Made by a program: the position numbers and the translations under genes. A DNA stretch of 64,000 nt from Morinoia aosen (lineage: Eukaryota > Arthropoda > Malacostraca > Amphipoda > Talitridae). Numbering within the stretch: position 1 is the first letter of the stretch; each line of letters begins with the position of its first letter. This document shows, piece by piece, positions 41,894-53,055 of this stretch. The stretch lies in NCBI GenBank assembly GCA_030386875.1, contig CM059576.1, forward strand, positions 12,652,058 through 12,716,057. The letters run 5' to 3'. The notes beneath the pieces were generated by a model that saw only the letters and a program-made list of their open reading frames with translations, searched no databases and was not told the origin of the DNA.

Positions 41894-43016
41894 TTAAGGG
41901 AGTCCTCTGAGGCCCCTTGTCTCTCCGATGGTCATTTTTCATGTTTTTGTTGGAAAAGGACCCTTAAATGGGGGACTATTCGGTCTTGAAATTTTATGGC
42001 GCTGCGGACAATAAATCCCTCCAGGGTGAGCGGTAAGGGGACAGAAATCGTAAATTTTCGACCCCATGTAAAAAGAAAACAAAACGGGAAATGGAAAATT
42101 TGCGACTATACTTTTGTTCAATATGTTCCAATGATTCTAAAACTGTCTTTGTTTTTGTTCTAGCATAAAAGCTCAATGAGTTCTATTTTTTTGAAATAGC
42201 AATACCAACGGACAAAAACCAATATGTCAATTTTTTTAAAAAACTAAGGCCTGAATCAAAAAAATGTAGAGCAGAAATTGTGTTTCTATTAAAAAGTTAC
42301 ATATTTTAGTCAAATTTCATAAGCATCAGACAGAAAATAAAAAAAATCCATAATTTTTATAAAAAAAATTGTTTTTTTTATGGAAATTACAATTCAGTGT
42401 GAATATGAAGTTATGCATGGAGATTATCGCAATAAAAACAAAAACAGCATTCAATTACATAAATTTTCCATTATATTACACTTCAACAAAAAATTTGGTT
42501 TTTGGCATGTACTGTCAAGTCACATATTTTCAAAATTCATAGGAATAGAAGTCATTGAGTTTTTATGCTAGGAAGAAAACAAAGACCCAGTTTTGGAATC
42601 CTTGGAACATTTCTAACAAAGATACATTCCTATTTTTCCAATTTGTGCATTCTAAATTTTTTTATCATAGTTCAAATCCAAAAATTTCGGTGTATTTTAT
42701 ATATTGGTAAAATATCGCATATATACTAAAAATAGATTCAAATACAAAATCGCTGAATGTCTCTTTGTTAGAAATGTTTCAGGGGTTCCAAAACTGTCTT
42801 TGAATTTGTTCTAGCATAAAAACTCAATGACTTCTATTCTTTCGAAAAATGTATAAAAATGGATCAAAAAACTAATATTTCAAATTTTTCGGAAAAACTA
42901 TGGCCTAAATCAAAAAAGTTCTCGAATAAAATATTTTTTTCTTGCATAAATAATACACTGGCCAAATTTCAGACCAATCGGATCAAAATTCAAATTTTAG
43001 CAGAGGACCCCCTTAA
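41894..43016. mobile_element. TTAA-flanked 1.1-kb non-autonomous element
   Basis: TTAA at 41894-41897 and 43013-43016 enclose 1,115 bp whose ends are inverted repeats: GGGAGTCCTCTG and, inverted, GGGGGTCCTCTG. The interior is AT-rich and contains two diverged copies of a segment with aaactgtctttg and ttgttctagcataaaa; a third copy lies at about 43965-44195 outside. TTAA is the piggyBac target, but the ends do not read CCC as in classic piggyBac, so the superfamily is open. Confidence 0.6.
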
Positions 43017-43199
43017 AGTAGCAGTGGAAAGCTATCAGTCGACTTTAGTTTAAAAATTTCTCCATCACTTCACACTTTATGTCAGAATAAAATGAAGCAT
43101 GAATGAATATAAATAGCAATTAAAAAGAAACTGAGCAGCCTACAGCTACAGGCTATTTAGGCAAACTTGTCAATTATTATTACTAGTGCACACGTGCTG
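43017..43199. other. Non-coding
   Basis: Nothing recognised. Confidence 0.35.
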
Positions 43200-43631
43200 G
43201 TCGGCATTAATGTGAAGAATTTCATCCCTTCTTTCTTGAGTTAAATTCGATTGTGCAAGTCGATACTGTCAGGCATTAGTCTGAAGAATTACACTTTTTC
43301 TTTCTTGAGTTAAATTCTCTCGTGCCACTCGATGTTGTTGTCCAGCGCTATGCCGAAGAATTTCATCGCTTCTTTAATGTGTTTAGCTCTCTCTAGCTAT
43401 TCGGTGTTGTTTTGCATTACTCCGTAGAATTTCCAAGCGCCGTTCAAGGGTCAATTTAGCTCTAGCTTCTCGCTGGCGAGCAGCATTGCTTCGTCTTGCC
43501 ATTTCGCGTTTTTCATGCTGTCGAAGTCTTGCTACTTCTCTCTTGCGGTTGAACACATTATTATCCTTGGTGGCCTCTTTTGCCGGAATTTCATCTGAAA
43601 TGTTGTCTATTATCTCTTCGAAGCTTTTCAA
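43200..43631 (-). pseudogene. Decayed Arg-rich repeat protein segment
   Basis: The minus frame 43383-43631 reads EVARLRQHEKREMARRSNAA and RQREARAKLTLERRLEIL, and the DNA downstream (43200-43380) repeats the same approximately 75-base unit with frameshifts (gaagaattt...ttcttgagttaaatt). Arg/Glu-rich heptad-like units of this type occur in long proteins associated with some arthropod mobile elements, but I cannot name the family with confidence. Confidence 0.3.
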
Positions 43632-44245
43632 GAAAATCCCTATTTCGAAAACAATAACTCATGTTCTAAAATCTTGAGCCTTATACCAAGTGGTAGCCAG
43701 GTTACTTGTCGAACGAATTTGAAACATTTCTTTTCGCATTATCACTTAAAAATATCAAAGCGACATGAAGAATTTTAACAGAGAAAGCTAGAGATAATTC
43801 AAACAGAGATAATTCAAACAGAGATAATTCAAACTTTGTCACTTTTTTCCAATTTTTTTAAATTTCTAAAATCAACAATTTTTTGGGTTTAGAGCTATAT
43901 ATTTTTTCGAAGAATTCGAATTTGAAAAAAAGCCCATTTGAGTTTGTTATAAAAGTTTTAAGGATTCTAAAACTGTCTTTGATTTTGTTCTAGCATCAAA
44001 ACTCGAGGACGAGTCACATTTTAAATTATCAATAAAAATATACCAAAAAACTCGTTTTTCGTCAAAAAAAACTAAGGGCTAAACCGAAAAAAAGACACGA
44101 GTAAAAAAGGTTTATTTTCACAAAATACATATACTGGCCAAGTTTCAAACGAATCGGACGAAAAAAAGTGAAAAAACAGGATGTTCCCCTTAAATTCTAG
44201 CTGGTATACAATTGGCGGGTTGATTCCTTTCTGCATACTTTTAGT
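43632..44245. other. Non-coding, diverged dispersed repeat
   Basis: About 43965-44195 repeats the segment found twice inside the TTAA-flanked element (aaactgtctttg..., ttgttctagcat, ccaagtttcaaacgaatcgg, then ccccttaaa). Tandem gagataattcaaaca units occur at 43793-43834. Confidence 0.5.
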
Positions 44246-45209
44246 TCTAGATTGATGTCTACATGGAGAGTTTTCTACGCAGGCGTTGTGATGTTGAGCA
44301 ATCGGTATGAAAAAGTCGGTCATCACGAACCTTTTTTCCATTGCGAGTTCGTCTATCAACCTGTTGATTCTAATTGCAAACGTTGGGGTAGTATGCTTGT
44401 TATTGAAAAAGCGTTTATCAGTGGGTGGGATGGCCATTTAATACGCAGGGTTGTTGAGCTGACTTCTAATCTTGTAGTAACATTTAAAGGACAGGGCTTA
44501 CCTCCTGAGTTGGAGGGGCATTTCGTTTGCCATAATTTGCAGGATGGTATTGGCGTTGAGTTGAATATACCTGTGGTAATCTTCATGCATTCGTTGGCTA
44601 TGGTATCGATGTCCTTGAGGATTGTGTTGCAGGCAGAATTATACACGATGCATCCATAGTCAATTTTTTACGTGATAAGTATTTTATACAGGTGCATTAA
44701 AATGTGCTGGTCAGCGCTCCATTCATGCGTGCGAGGAGATGGTTCTGAGCGCATTGATCATTTTTTTACAACGGTCTTTCAAGAATTTGCACTCGTTTGT
44801 TTACTCAATATTTTCTCCGCTCACGTTCAGTAACGGATCTGGGAATAAGCCCGGCAGGAGATTAAAATGCAGGCCTTAGTTTTGCCTGTAGAGAACGAGA
44901 AGCCGTTGTGATTCGTCCACTCGGTGACTTTATCGATGCAGTTTTGCAGTTAGGTTTGGATGATGTTCAAATCCCTGTGGCGTTAGGCAATCTGCTAGTC
45001 GTCCACGAACAGTGAAGCGTGGAATCTAGGGTCCTGAGGTACTGCGTGGGCTATTTGATTTATTTTTATTGCGAATAGGGTGACGGATAAAACGGCTCCT
45101 TGAGGAACTCCCTCCTCTTAATCCTAGGGGTTTGAAAAGCAGTGGTTGATTGAGACTTGGAATGAGCGGCTACTTAAAAATTGCTTTACATACAATGGTA
45201 GTTTACCCC
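44246..45209 (-). pseudogene. LINE-A reverse transcriptase, C-terminal half
   Basis: Continuation of the RT that begins beyond 51860. In order on the minus strand, with several stops and shifts: LPLYVKQFLSSRSFQVSINH (near 45140-45200), EGVPQGAVLSVTLFAIKIN (near 45050-45110), catalytic SLFVDD (near 44997-45015), then YNSACNTILKDIDTIANECM and TTGIFNSTPIPS (44530-44646). These are motifs of I/Jockey-type RT. The gene is separated from its 5' half by the 6.6-kb insertion at 45214. Confidence 0.75.
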
Positions 45210-45990
45210 TTAAGCTGGGTTTACATTGACACTCGCATTGGAAGCTCACGTCCATGGGGCGCGGGCAAGTGCACGGATCGAGAGAGTAGCGATCGTTTAC
45301 AGTGGTACAGCGCTATGCAGGCAGTAGAAGCGTCACGGTCGGCGGGCAGACGAATGCTGCTCACTGCTCAGTTGCAATCCAGACGCTATGTTGGGTGGTA
45401 GTGCGGCTCCGCGCTCTAGTACTTCTAGCCAGGAAGCGCCAGATGATTGGTAGAACAGCGCTAATAATTTATTTCGTATGTCATTGATAGCTCTTTCTTT
45501 AATGTTTCTGTACGTTTTACTCGAGGTTCGCCACTAACATTCGTGGTTGCGGTAGAACTCTATATGAGTCTCAATACCTGGGAGTGTCAAAACGTATTCT
45601 GATGATTAGGGATGTGACAATATGCAGCGTAAAATATGCTGCATATTTGCTGATTTATGTAGCGCATATGCAGCACAAAATATGAAGGCTTTGGCAAGAA
45701 TTATGCTAGTAAAACCATAAAATATGCAGAAACACTCGAAAAACTTGCCCGACGGGCTGCCCGCACGCAAGAAACAAATCTGAGCTCTTTTCTCTATGGC
45801 TGCCGCGTTCTAACTAACTCGCTCACGCTCGGTAGCTGTGCGGGCTATGCCCTTCCCAGCAGGGTTGGCATTGCACGATGACGTAAATCTTTACGATGGA
45901 TTGGTTCATAATTGAGCGTTATAAATAACTCTATCGTATTTAATTATTTCTCAATATGAAATATCAGTTTATGATAATTGTATTAATGAT

Positions 45991-46560
45991 CTAAGAAACG
46001 TTAGCTATTGAACAATACACGTTATTTAGAGTAAAACCTTCTAGTATCGACGTCTTGCAATCCCTCGTCGGTCGGTTGACGCTCTCCTCCTTTCGTGTCC
46101 TCTTCGAAGATGGGATGAAGCTGGTAGATGGAGAGATGATAACCGTCCGTGACTCACGACATTTCTCTGGCTTAATCGAAACATTTCGAATTATTGAGGC
46201 GTCCCTCCTTTCGAAAGATCGTTTTATATACGTGTCGTGGGTAGAATCACAACAATATCTCCCCGTCGTTATCGAAGACGATCTCCTGATCGTTGACATT
46301 CTCTACAGCTTTTGCGTGCATTTTTAAAGGACTATCGTTGATAAGTCGGATCCTTTTTCTTTTTAATATCCACGTATCCAGCTGAGATGATCTGAAGGCA
46401 GCGATCAACTGGATTTGTTCATGTGACGAACTCTGATATGAAGTCTTCCTACACGGCCATGTCCCCCGTACGTTTTCGGCAAACGATGATCTCCGCAGAA
46501 ACAAGGCGAAGGCTTCTCCAGCACGCAGAATATCTCTAGAAGATATTCAATGGGATGAAG
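45991..46560 (-). other. Weak coding-like segment, unidentified
   Basis: Overlapping minus ORFs of 85 and 102 codons (IQLIAAFRSSQLDTWILKR; SSKRTRKEESVNRPTRD) lie in the left part of the hAT-like element. No family is recognised and both strands are open, so coding is unproven. Confidence 0.2.
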
Positions 46561-46759
46561 ATCCCATTAATGACGAAGGACAATTAAAGTCTCGGTCGCC
46601 GTAACCATACTTCAGCAGCATCCCTAAGGAAAGATTTTAAATTTATCTTCACAATACCTGTTTTTGAAAATGTCATTTTAATCGTGCCTTATCATACGCG
46701 ATTTTCTTCATTATGGGGTATGAATTCAGCCATGAGGTCGTGTCGCATGTCGCCTGAGG

Positions 46760-47115
46760 AATATCAGAGTCCTTCTCAGTTGCAGTTTCCTTCGTCGTCC
46801 GAGCGCTGGTAGTTCCTGGAGCTTCGTTGTAGTTGGTTTCCTTCCTCTTCTCGTTCTCGCCGGATGTAGTCCAAACTGAGGTTCAGCTGTTCTGAGAACC
46901 TCCGTAGAAAATTTTAAAGCAGTTGACCCAGTCATCTGGCGAGCAATTTTCCCTCTAGTTTTCTTCGAGTTCGTGCGTCGAGCTCAGACTGCTCCCGTTG
47001 CTGAAGCGACTGCCGTACAGCGTTCTGGCGGGCAGTTTTCTATGTAGTTTTCTTCGAGTTTGTGCGTTGAGCTCAGGCTGCTCTCGTTGCTGAAGCGTTG
47101 CTGTGCCGCATTCTG
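46760..47115 (-). pseudogene. Arg-rich repeat protein segment with 88-bp tandem duplication
   Basis: An 88-bp unit is duplicated at about 46940-47027 and 47028-47115. On the minus strand it encodes LQQREQSELDARTRRKLEGK and a sister copy, LQQREQPELNAQTRRKL. The composition resembles the decayed repeats at 43200-43631. The function is unknown. Confidence 0.35.
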
Positions 47116-49148
47116 TTATCGTGTCCGTGCCGGAGCTATGTCGGCGTGATGTAGACGGTGAAGCGGGCTGTGCAGACGTGAAGCAAGGCCTCCCAGAGCG
47201 ATCGTCTGCTCTGAGCTCCCCGTCCGCCGTAGTCCTGATGTTGTTGGCGTCGCTGTTGTTGCTGTGCTTGTTGTCGTGGTTGTTGTCGTTGTAGTCGTCG
47301 AGTGTGGTGGCTCAGGCACCGAGGTGGTGATTGGATCGATGGTGTGGGCGTACGCCGGTAGAGGAGCAGGTGGCAGCTTCCCAGAGGCACCAGCAACTGA
47401 AAGTACCGTTACTATTATTCAACGATCTCATGAATTTCAGTATTCCCAGACAAGTTCTCATTCATTTCGCATCTCGGCCCATTCTATTCTTCGTGTTTAC
47501 AATTGGGCACAATAAACTCCCAAATCCTAATCTTCCATTGTTCCGAAGTGATATTATAATCTAAAAACGATGCGAAGCAGGAAAATTAAATTTCTAAATG
47601 GTGCATTCATGTTGAGCAAGTCATTAACAAAGTGTTCCAGCAATTTATATTTAATGTGAAGCACTCATCAATAAAATCACAATTTCATTTCGTCGTAAAT
47701 TCCAGTATCATATTGTTAAAATATCTCATTTAATTCTCATGACGTTCTCCTTGTTGATAAATAATTTTGATGAACATAAATGATTCAATTATTTAGATCG
47801 TGTTCGAGAAAATAAAGTTTGTATATGCAAATTTGAATTTTAAATCAAACTATTATTATTTACGTTGCGATGCATCACTTTTACAATATTAACTAAACAC
47901 TAAACATTCATTAATACTAAGTTCAAAGTTTATCCTCCAAGTTTCTCAATGCGACGCAATGTAACTGTCGAGCTAGGTAGAGTTCATGTTGCAACCGTTG
48001 AAGTATGAATGCAAGAGAGAGAGCGAATTCGAGCGAATGTGAGGGAGTAGAGCGAGAGCGAGCGATGTTTGGGGATTTGTTTCTAAACAACCCGCGCGCT
48101 GTGCCCAGACTCAAGCCCGAACACCACACAGCTAGCCGGTCTCGAAATTTCCTCACATCTCAACACGTACAAACAAGCAACATACATGATGATTACATAG
48201 TTAAAATAGTTAAATCTGAATGAAATAAGTTGCCATAGATTTAGCATTATAACATCTACGATAATTATATGAATATGAATTTTAATCGCGTAAATATTTT
48301 CTGACTAAATGAAGATCACTTCTTAAAATGAATTTTCTTTTGCGCATAAATATGATTGAAATTTAAGTAGATAATTTACTGAATGTCATTTATAAGTCGA
48401 ATTAAAGGAAAGTTTTGAAATTATTATTTATCTTATAAGTATAATTTTTGCGATACGGAGATTCAGAATTTAAAAGTGAATAGCACGTTATTTTGTTCAA
48501 CGTAAATCAGCAAATTGGAGCGTCTGCTATTATCGAAGCTGCCTTGGCTCCATTCAAACAAATCAGATACAAAATAGCGAAAATAGCGTCCGTCTTGAGT
48601 TGGTTATACGGTAAATTGAAGAAATTTATATAGCATATTATCATAATTTTCACATAAATCCTTGAAGCACAGTTTAAACGAAAAATACACTAAATTGAAT
48701 AATATTAAATATTAAATTCGCATTAAGTAATCATATGGCTTCAGGTAAAATAATCGAATTATTGGATTCTACTTAGTTCAAACGGCTTCACATATCATAG
48801 GTTATGATCAATACAAATCTATTAATGGTGGATACATAAATGAAATTTTAATTAGCTATTGAGGCGAGTTCACACGTACGTAGAATTAATACATACATGG
48901 TAAATAATTGAGGAAAGGTTCACATGTAAAATTATAAATGCTAATGGATCCGAGACATTGGGTTAAGCACATGGTTGAATACATCATAAGAAACGGGTTT
49001 AATTTGAGATAAAAGATTAAATCATCAATTCTGTTAAGGTTAAATTATTTTTTTTTGCAAGGCTCGAGCCTTTTCGGAGGAGTAGATGAGGGAAATTTAG
49101 CTCTTATTATGAAAACAGGAATCAAAATCCCACCGCTATCACCAATTG
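47116..49148. other. Non-coding interior of the nested insertion
   Basis: A gtt/gtc-rich simple tract at 47225-47320 makes spurious poly-Val and poly-Thr ORFs. A purine-rich gagagcga tract lies at 48012-48066. No gene is supported. Confidence 0.4.
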
Positions 49149-50255
49149 TTATGGAGCTATGTTTTCTTCCATCAATTCGTCGTGAGGCTTTCTTTTCTGT
49201 CGTAATATATCGTTGTTTCTTTCAGTTGATTTCATCTCTTTTGATAATCGTCGTGACATAAGGCCACTCTCTTTTATTTTATTTATTAAATATCATAGTT
49301 AGATCGAGACTTCTCAACGTCTCTAATATAATTATATTTAATGAGATTTATTGGTAGCAAATTATTTCTGATAAAATATTAATTTGGTAGCGTATTTTAT
49401 TTTGATTTAACAGATCATGATTATTATTATTATATAAGAAAGTTTTAGCCTCCCTTAACCACGACAAAGATGTTCCAAGAGAGGAAAGAGGAAGGCACCA
49501 TTTAGTATGGAGTTGAGGGAACGCGGAATCTATGCACAAAGTGCACAGAAACAGTAAGCTAGGAAAGAAGTTCATGAAACAAGAAAAAAGTTGAAGAAGA
49601 AAGTAGTAGGTGCTGAAAAACAGAACAGCAGTGAACCGAAAAAAGGTGGTCCGTAACAAAACAAAAACCTATTTTATTACAACAAAAAGGAAGCCTACCT
49701 AACCTTTAGCTCAGGCCCACACATAGTCCCCCTGGGAAATAGATCATGATTATTAACCTCTTTCTCTCTAAGTAAACAGGAAATAATACTATTTAGGACA
49801 CACAGTTATTTAATATTTTAATTTTGATACAAATTTAATGACATGGAAATAATGCGCATCTAATTTACATTACAAGAAATATTACATTCATAAAGAAAGA
49901 ATCATAGCGCGGTTACTTTACGTTACAAAAGACATTATTGATGTATGCTGGAGATATGAACCAGAACCTAATACACGTAAGAAGTCAAATGGGGATGCTT
50001 GTGGAATTAAGTATTGAATGAAAACTCATCTTAATTTCGGATTCCGATGTGGTGTTGCTTTGTGTTACGCGGACAGCCAATTACATTACTTTACTTGATA
50101 TATTAGAGAAGTTCACTTCTACACATGGTTAGAGGTAACGAAGTCAGGAACGACGATTATCAAAAGAGATGACATCAACTGAAAGAAACAACGATATATT
50201 ACGACAGAAAAGAAAGCCTCACGACGAATTGATGGAAGAAAACATAGCTCCATAA
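49149..50255. repeat. 110-bp inverted repeats about 0.9 kb apart
   Basis: 49149-49258 (ttatggagctatgttttctt onward) recurs inverted at about 50143-50255 with few differences. The space between holds foldback-family copy 6 and AT-rich DNA. Could be the arms of another inverted-repeat unit. Confidence 0.7.
49437..49740. mobile_element. Foldback-family copy 6 (one arm)
   Basis: Runs agaaagttttagcctccctt, accacgacaaagatgttcc, gggaacgcggaatctatgca, gtaggtgctgaaaaacagaa, ctcaggcccacacatagtcc, the family landmark order. It is close to the right arm of copy 2 in sequence. Confidence 0.6.
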
Positions 50256-51049
50256 CAAGCAGAAATATGCATCCATATAAATGCTTCACTTGAATAGCTC
50301 CATATTTATATTTTTTGTGAGGAAGATTGTACAGAAACAATGAAACAGGAGACAGTGTACTTCTTTATACACGGAAACCATAATTTCTTTCATAATTTTC
50401 TGTTAATAATTAAGTGTATAACTTATCTGAACATAAATATTTTGAAACAGAAACAATTCTAATCTGAACGAGTGTAGGACAATGATAACGAACGAAAAAA
50501 GTAATCTAATCCAAGGTTGATTCTGAAGTATATATAATGTTTTTCATGAATGCAAGAAATATTTTTTAACCCTTTTTTTATCCGAGAAATATATTTAAGC
50601 ATCAAATTCGAGGTTTGCACCTAATAATTGCGTGGTATTTAAGATTTTCAAAAACATATTTTCTACGATTATCTGCCAGCAAAGTTCTATATTGCGAAAA
50701 CTTCAACTCGACATCGCAGGAAACAAGAGGAGAAAAGCGAATCAAGTTAGTTTGGAAGGCAAATATTCCTTAATGGATTCATTCATTGCGTCAGAGATCT
50801 CACGAGTCAAAATTTAGTAGATTGTTTTTATCTTTTCAAAACCTTTGTTCATCACCAAAATGCATTTTAACTCTTAATAATACCTTTTATCATATCTGTT
50901 CTTTAATGTATCCTCTACGATATCCATTAATTTTATTGCTCTTGAAGTAGGAAGTCCCTGTGTAGTTGTGGAGGAACAATTCATATCCTTCGATAACAAT
51001 AATTTGATAAAGTGTGCACTAAGCCCAACGTGGTTCTACGTGACAATAT
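50256..51049. other. Non-coding, AT-rich
   Basis: A plus frame at 50640-50817 has basic segments (NKRRKANQVSLEGKY) but no recognised domain. Confidence 0.3.
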
Positions 51050-51265
51050 TTAGAAACTAAAACCTTGTACCACGCAAAATTTCTCTGACGTGTCTTGAGC
51101 GAAAAAAGTTTTATATTTTACCTGTTTCTTGCAATAAATGCAATAGAGGAATCCTTCCTTGGCTTGAAAATCTTCAAATTCCTTGGAGTAGTCTAAGATT
51201 GATGCTTCTTGTTCACCTTCGGCATGGTTGCAGATCACTACTAGCCGTAATAATCTCAAATACAC
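51050..51265 (-). pseudogene. BED-type zinc finger fragment, hAT-like
   Basis: The minus frame reads EFEDFQAKEGFLYCIYCKKQ then VKYK. This fits the first half of a BED finger (F....G.L.C..C...V..K) seen at the N-terminus of some hAT transposases and CGGBP1-like proteins. The second (His) half is missing. Confidence 0.4.
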
Positions 51266-52654
51266 TTCATAAGGTAACTACATCTAGAAATTTTTGAGCA
51301 TATTCCCGCAAAATTAAAATAAACTTTTGAATTAGCTGTAGCACCTTACGATTATAATTGATTTATGAAAATTTTCAATTTAAAAAATTGACCCAGTTAT
51401 ACAAAAAGAATTATTATATAAAATGGGATGAAAAATAATATAACTTAAAAGTAATGGGAAGGTTTTACTAGGTTTCAGTTTACTGCGACTTACAGTTATT
51501 CATGCATGTTTTCATATCTTATGCTGTTCCGAGAAAATTATGCGATATGCTCACACTGCAAATATACTTGCAGGCATATTTTATGCTATCTAAATATACT
51601 CAAAAGAATATATATGCAATATGCTTAATGTCACATCCCTAAATAATGACACGCTGCAGACTACGGCTCATCTACCTCCACCACATCAAGACACGAAATG
51701 AAGATGGAGGGATTGTTGGGCAGACGGCGACAAAGAATGGCTAGGGAGAATGTCCAAGTGAACCTCACGGTACCCGCCTGCTAGCCCGGCAATAGTGTAT
51801 GTGCCCGTTGAAGTGACGCTCTAAGTGTTGAAAAGAGAGTCAATGTAAACGCAGCTTAATACCCATTGAGTGGAGGTCTTTCAATATGCCATAATTCCAT
51901 GTAGTGTCGTAGGTTTTCTTAAGGTCGAAGAACACGCTAATGCAGTGCTCATCTCGTACAAATGCTTGACGTACGAATGTTTCCAATCTGACGAGATGAT
52001 CTACTGTTGACCTGCTTCTTCGACCGCCGCACTGGATGTTGGTGAGGTGACCGCGCATATCACAGAACTCGTAGAGGCGGTTGTTTATCATACGTTCCAT
52101 GGTTTTGCATAGGCAGCTGGTCAGAGCGATTGAGCGATAATTCTCAGGTGATATATGGGATTTGTTCGGTTTCGGTAAAGGGATGACTATGGCTGTGCGC
52201 CATTCATCGGGGAAGAAACTGTTGTTACAGAATTTATTGAATAGATTTACAAGGTGCTGTTTGGCAGTATCTGGCATATTTTTAACCATCAAATAGTTCA
52301 CTTGGTCAGGACCAGGAGCTAAGCGTTTGCTGTTGGATAACGCAGTGTTTAGTTCTTGCAGTGTGAAAATTGAGTTGTAATCTTCACTGTTGTCCGAAGA
52401 GAAGTTTAGATGCTGTTGTTCAGATCTTTCTTTTATTGTTTAGGAGCGGGTTGAATAGTTGGTGGAGCTGGACACTTTGCAAAATACTGAGGCTAGTTTG
52501 TTAGCAGTTTCGGGGATTGTCGTATATGAGTTGCCGTTTTCTTTTAAAATGTGAATACTTCTCTGTTGACGGCCTTTGATTTTACGGATTGTTTCATAAA
52601 TTTTGGACGTGGGTGTGTTCTTGTTGAGGGTGCTGGCCAGTTGAATCAAGACGT

Positions 52655-53055
52655 TCCTTTATTCTTCTTGATAAAAACAAACGTTTCGGATTATAAAAAA
52701 TCCATCTTCAGTGTTCTGAAATACCTGACTAAACCGTCCAACTCATCTATAAGAGAACACTGTTTGGAGAAAGACTATATTTTTTCGAATACAAATTTTA
52801 AAAATTTGTATTCTACATGAGATTTGTCCGATCTCCGCATTTAAGAATCGATATACATTTTAAAAAACCGTCCGTCAATAAATCAATGGGATACGGCGGT
52901 GAAACATTCCATTGTTTGTAGAAATTTTGTATAGTTTTTTGTTTTATCATCTTTTAAAGGTCATTGTCTTACATTTGATTTATTCAGAAGATTTATAGTT
53001 ACAATGTTTTAATACTTCGATTCATTGTATTTCAGAACACTGAAGATGGATTTTT
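52655..53055. mobile_element. Penelope-derived insertion in LINE-A with inverted ends
   Basis: A 400-bp segment foreign to the RT frame. 52697-52725 and 53027-53055 are perfect inverted 29-mers (aatccatcttcagtgttctg and its inverse). The left end carries a hammerhead-like core reading outward (minus strand); the right end stops partway through the second copy. The geometry copies the larger Penelope pair at 35481-37077. Confidence 0.55.
52683..52711 (-). ncRNA. Hammerhead-ribozyme-like core
   Basis: The minus strand reads CTGAAGA, T, then GGATT, a 6-base loop, AATCC, then GAAAC. Both catalytic boxes (CUGANGA and GAAA) are present with a perfect 5-bp stem II. Minimal hammerheads of this kind occur in Penelope-like elements (established knowledge). 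Stems I and III are short or unclear. Confidence 0.55.

Larger units (their letters stand above)
45607..51641. mobile_element. Probable hAT-like element nested inside the TTAA-flanked insertion
   Basis: Begins TAGGGATGTGACA and ends TGTCACATCCCTA, perfect 13-bp inverted ends of hAT type, enclosing 6.0 kb. Near each end are runs with atgctgcatat or atatgcaatatgc. A BED-like finger (51050-51265) lies near the right end. The expected 8-bp target duplication is not evident (ctgatgat versus aataatga), so the unit may be old or a chance pairing. No full transposase is readable. Confidence 0.5.
45210..51859. mobile_element. 6.6-kb nested insertion in LINE-A, flanked by TTAA
   Basis: TTAA at 45210-45213 and 51856-51859 bounds the break in the LINE-A RT gene (DLHSMGIK on one side, GKLPLYVKQF on the other). 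The ends are inverted repeats: GCTGGGTTTACATTGACACT and, inverted, GCTGCGTTTACATTGACTCT. The original element was probably about 0.6 kb (45214-45606 plus 51642-51855), later expanded by a second insertion. A TAA or TTAA duplication fits PIF/Harbinger- or piggyBac-like activity; no transposase of either kind is seen. Confidence 0.75.

Noticed and set aside
46055-46327. 90-codon plus ORF as a host exon
   Set aside because: The minus strand is open over the same interval and no domain is recognisable in either.
47116-47515. Poly-Val (plus) and poly-Thr (minus) ORFs
   Set aside because: Created by a gtt/gtc simple repeat.
48005-48223. 72-codon plus ORF with RE-rich start
   Set aside because: Arises from a purine-rich gagagcga tract; the opposite strand is also open.
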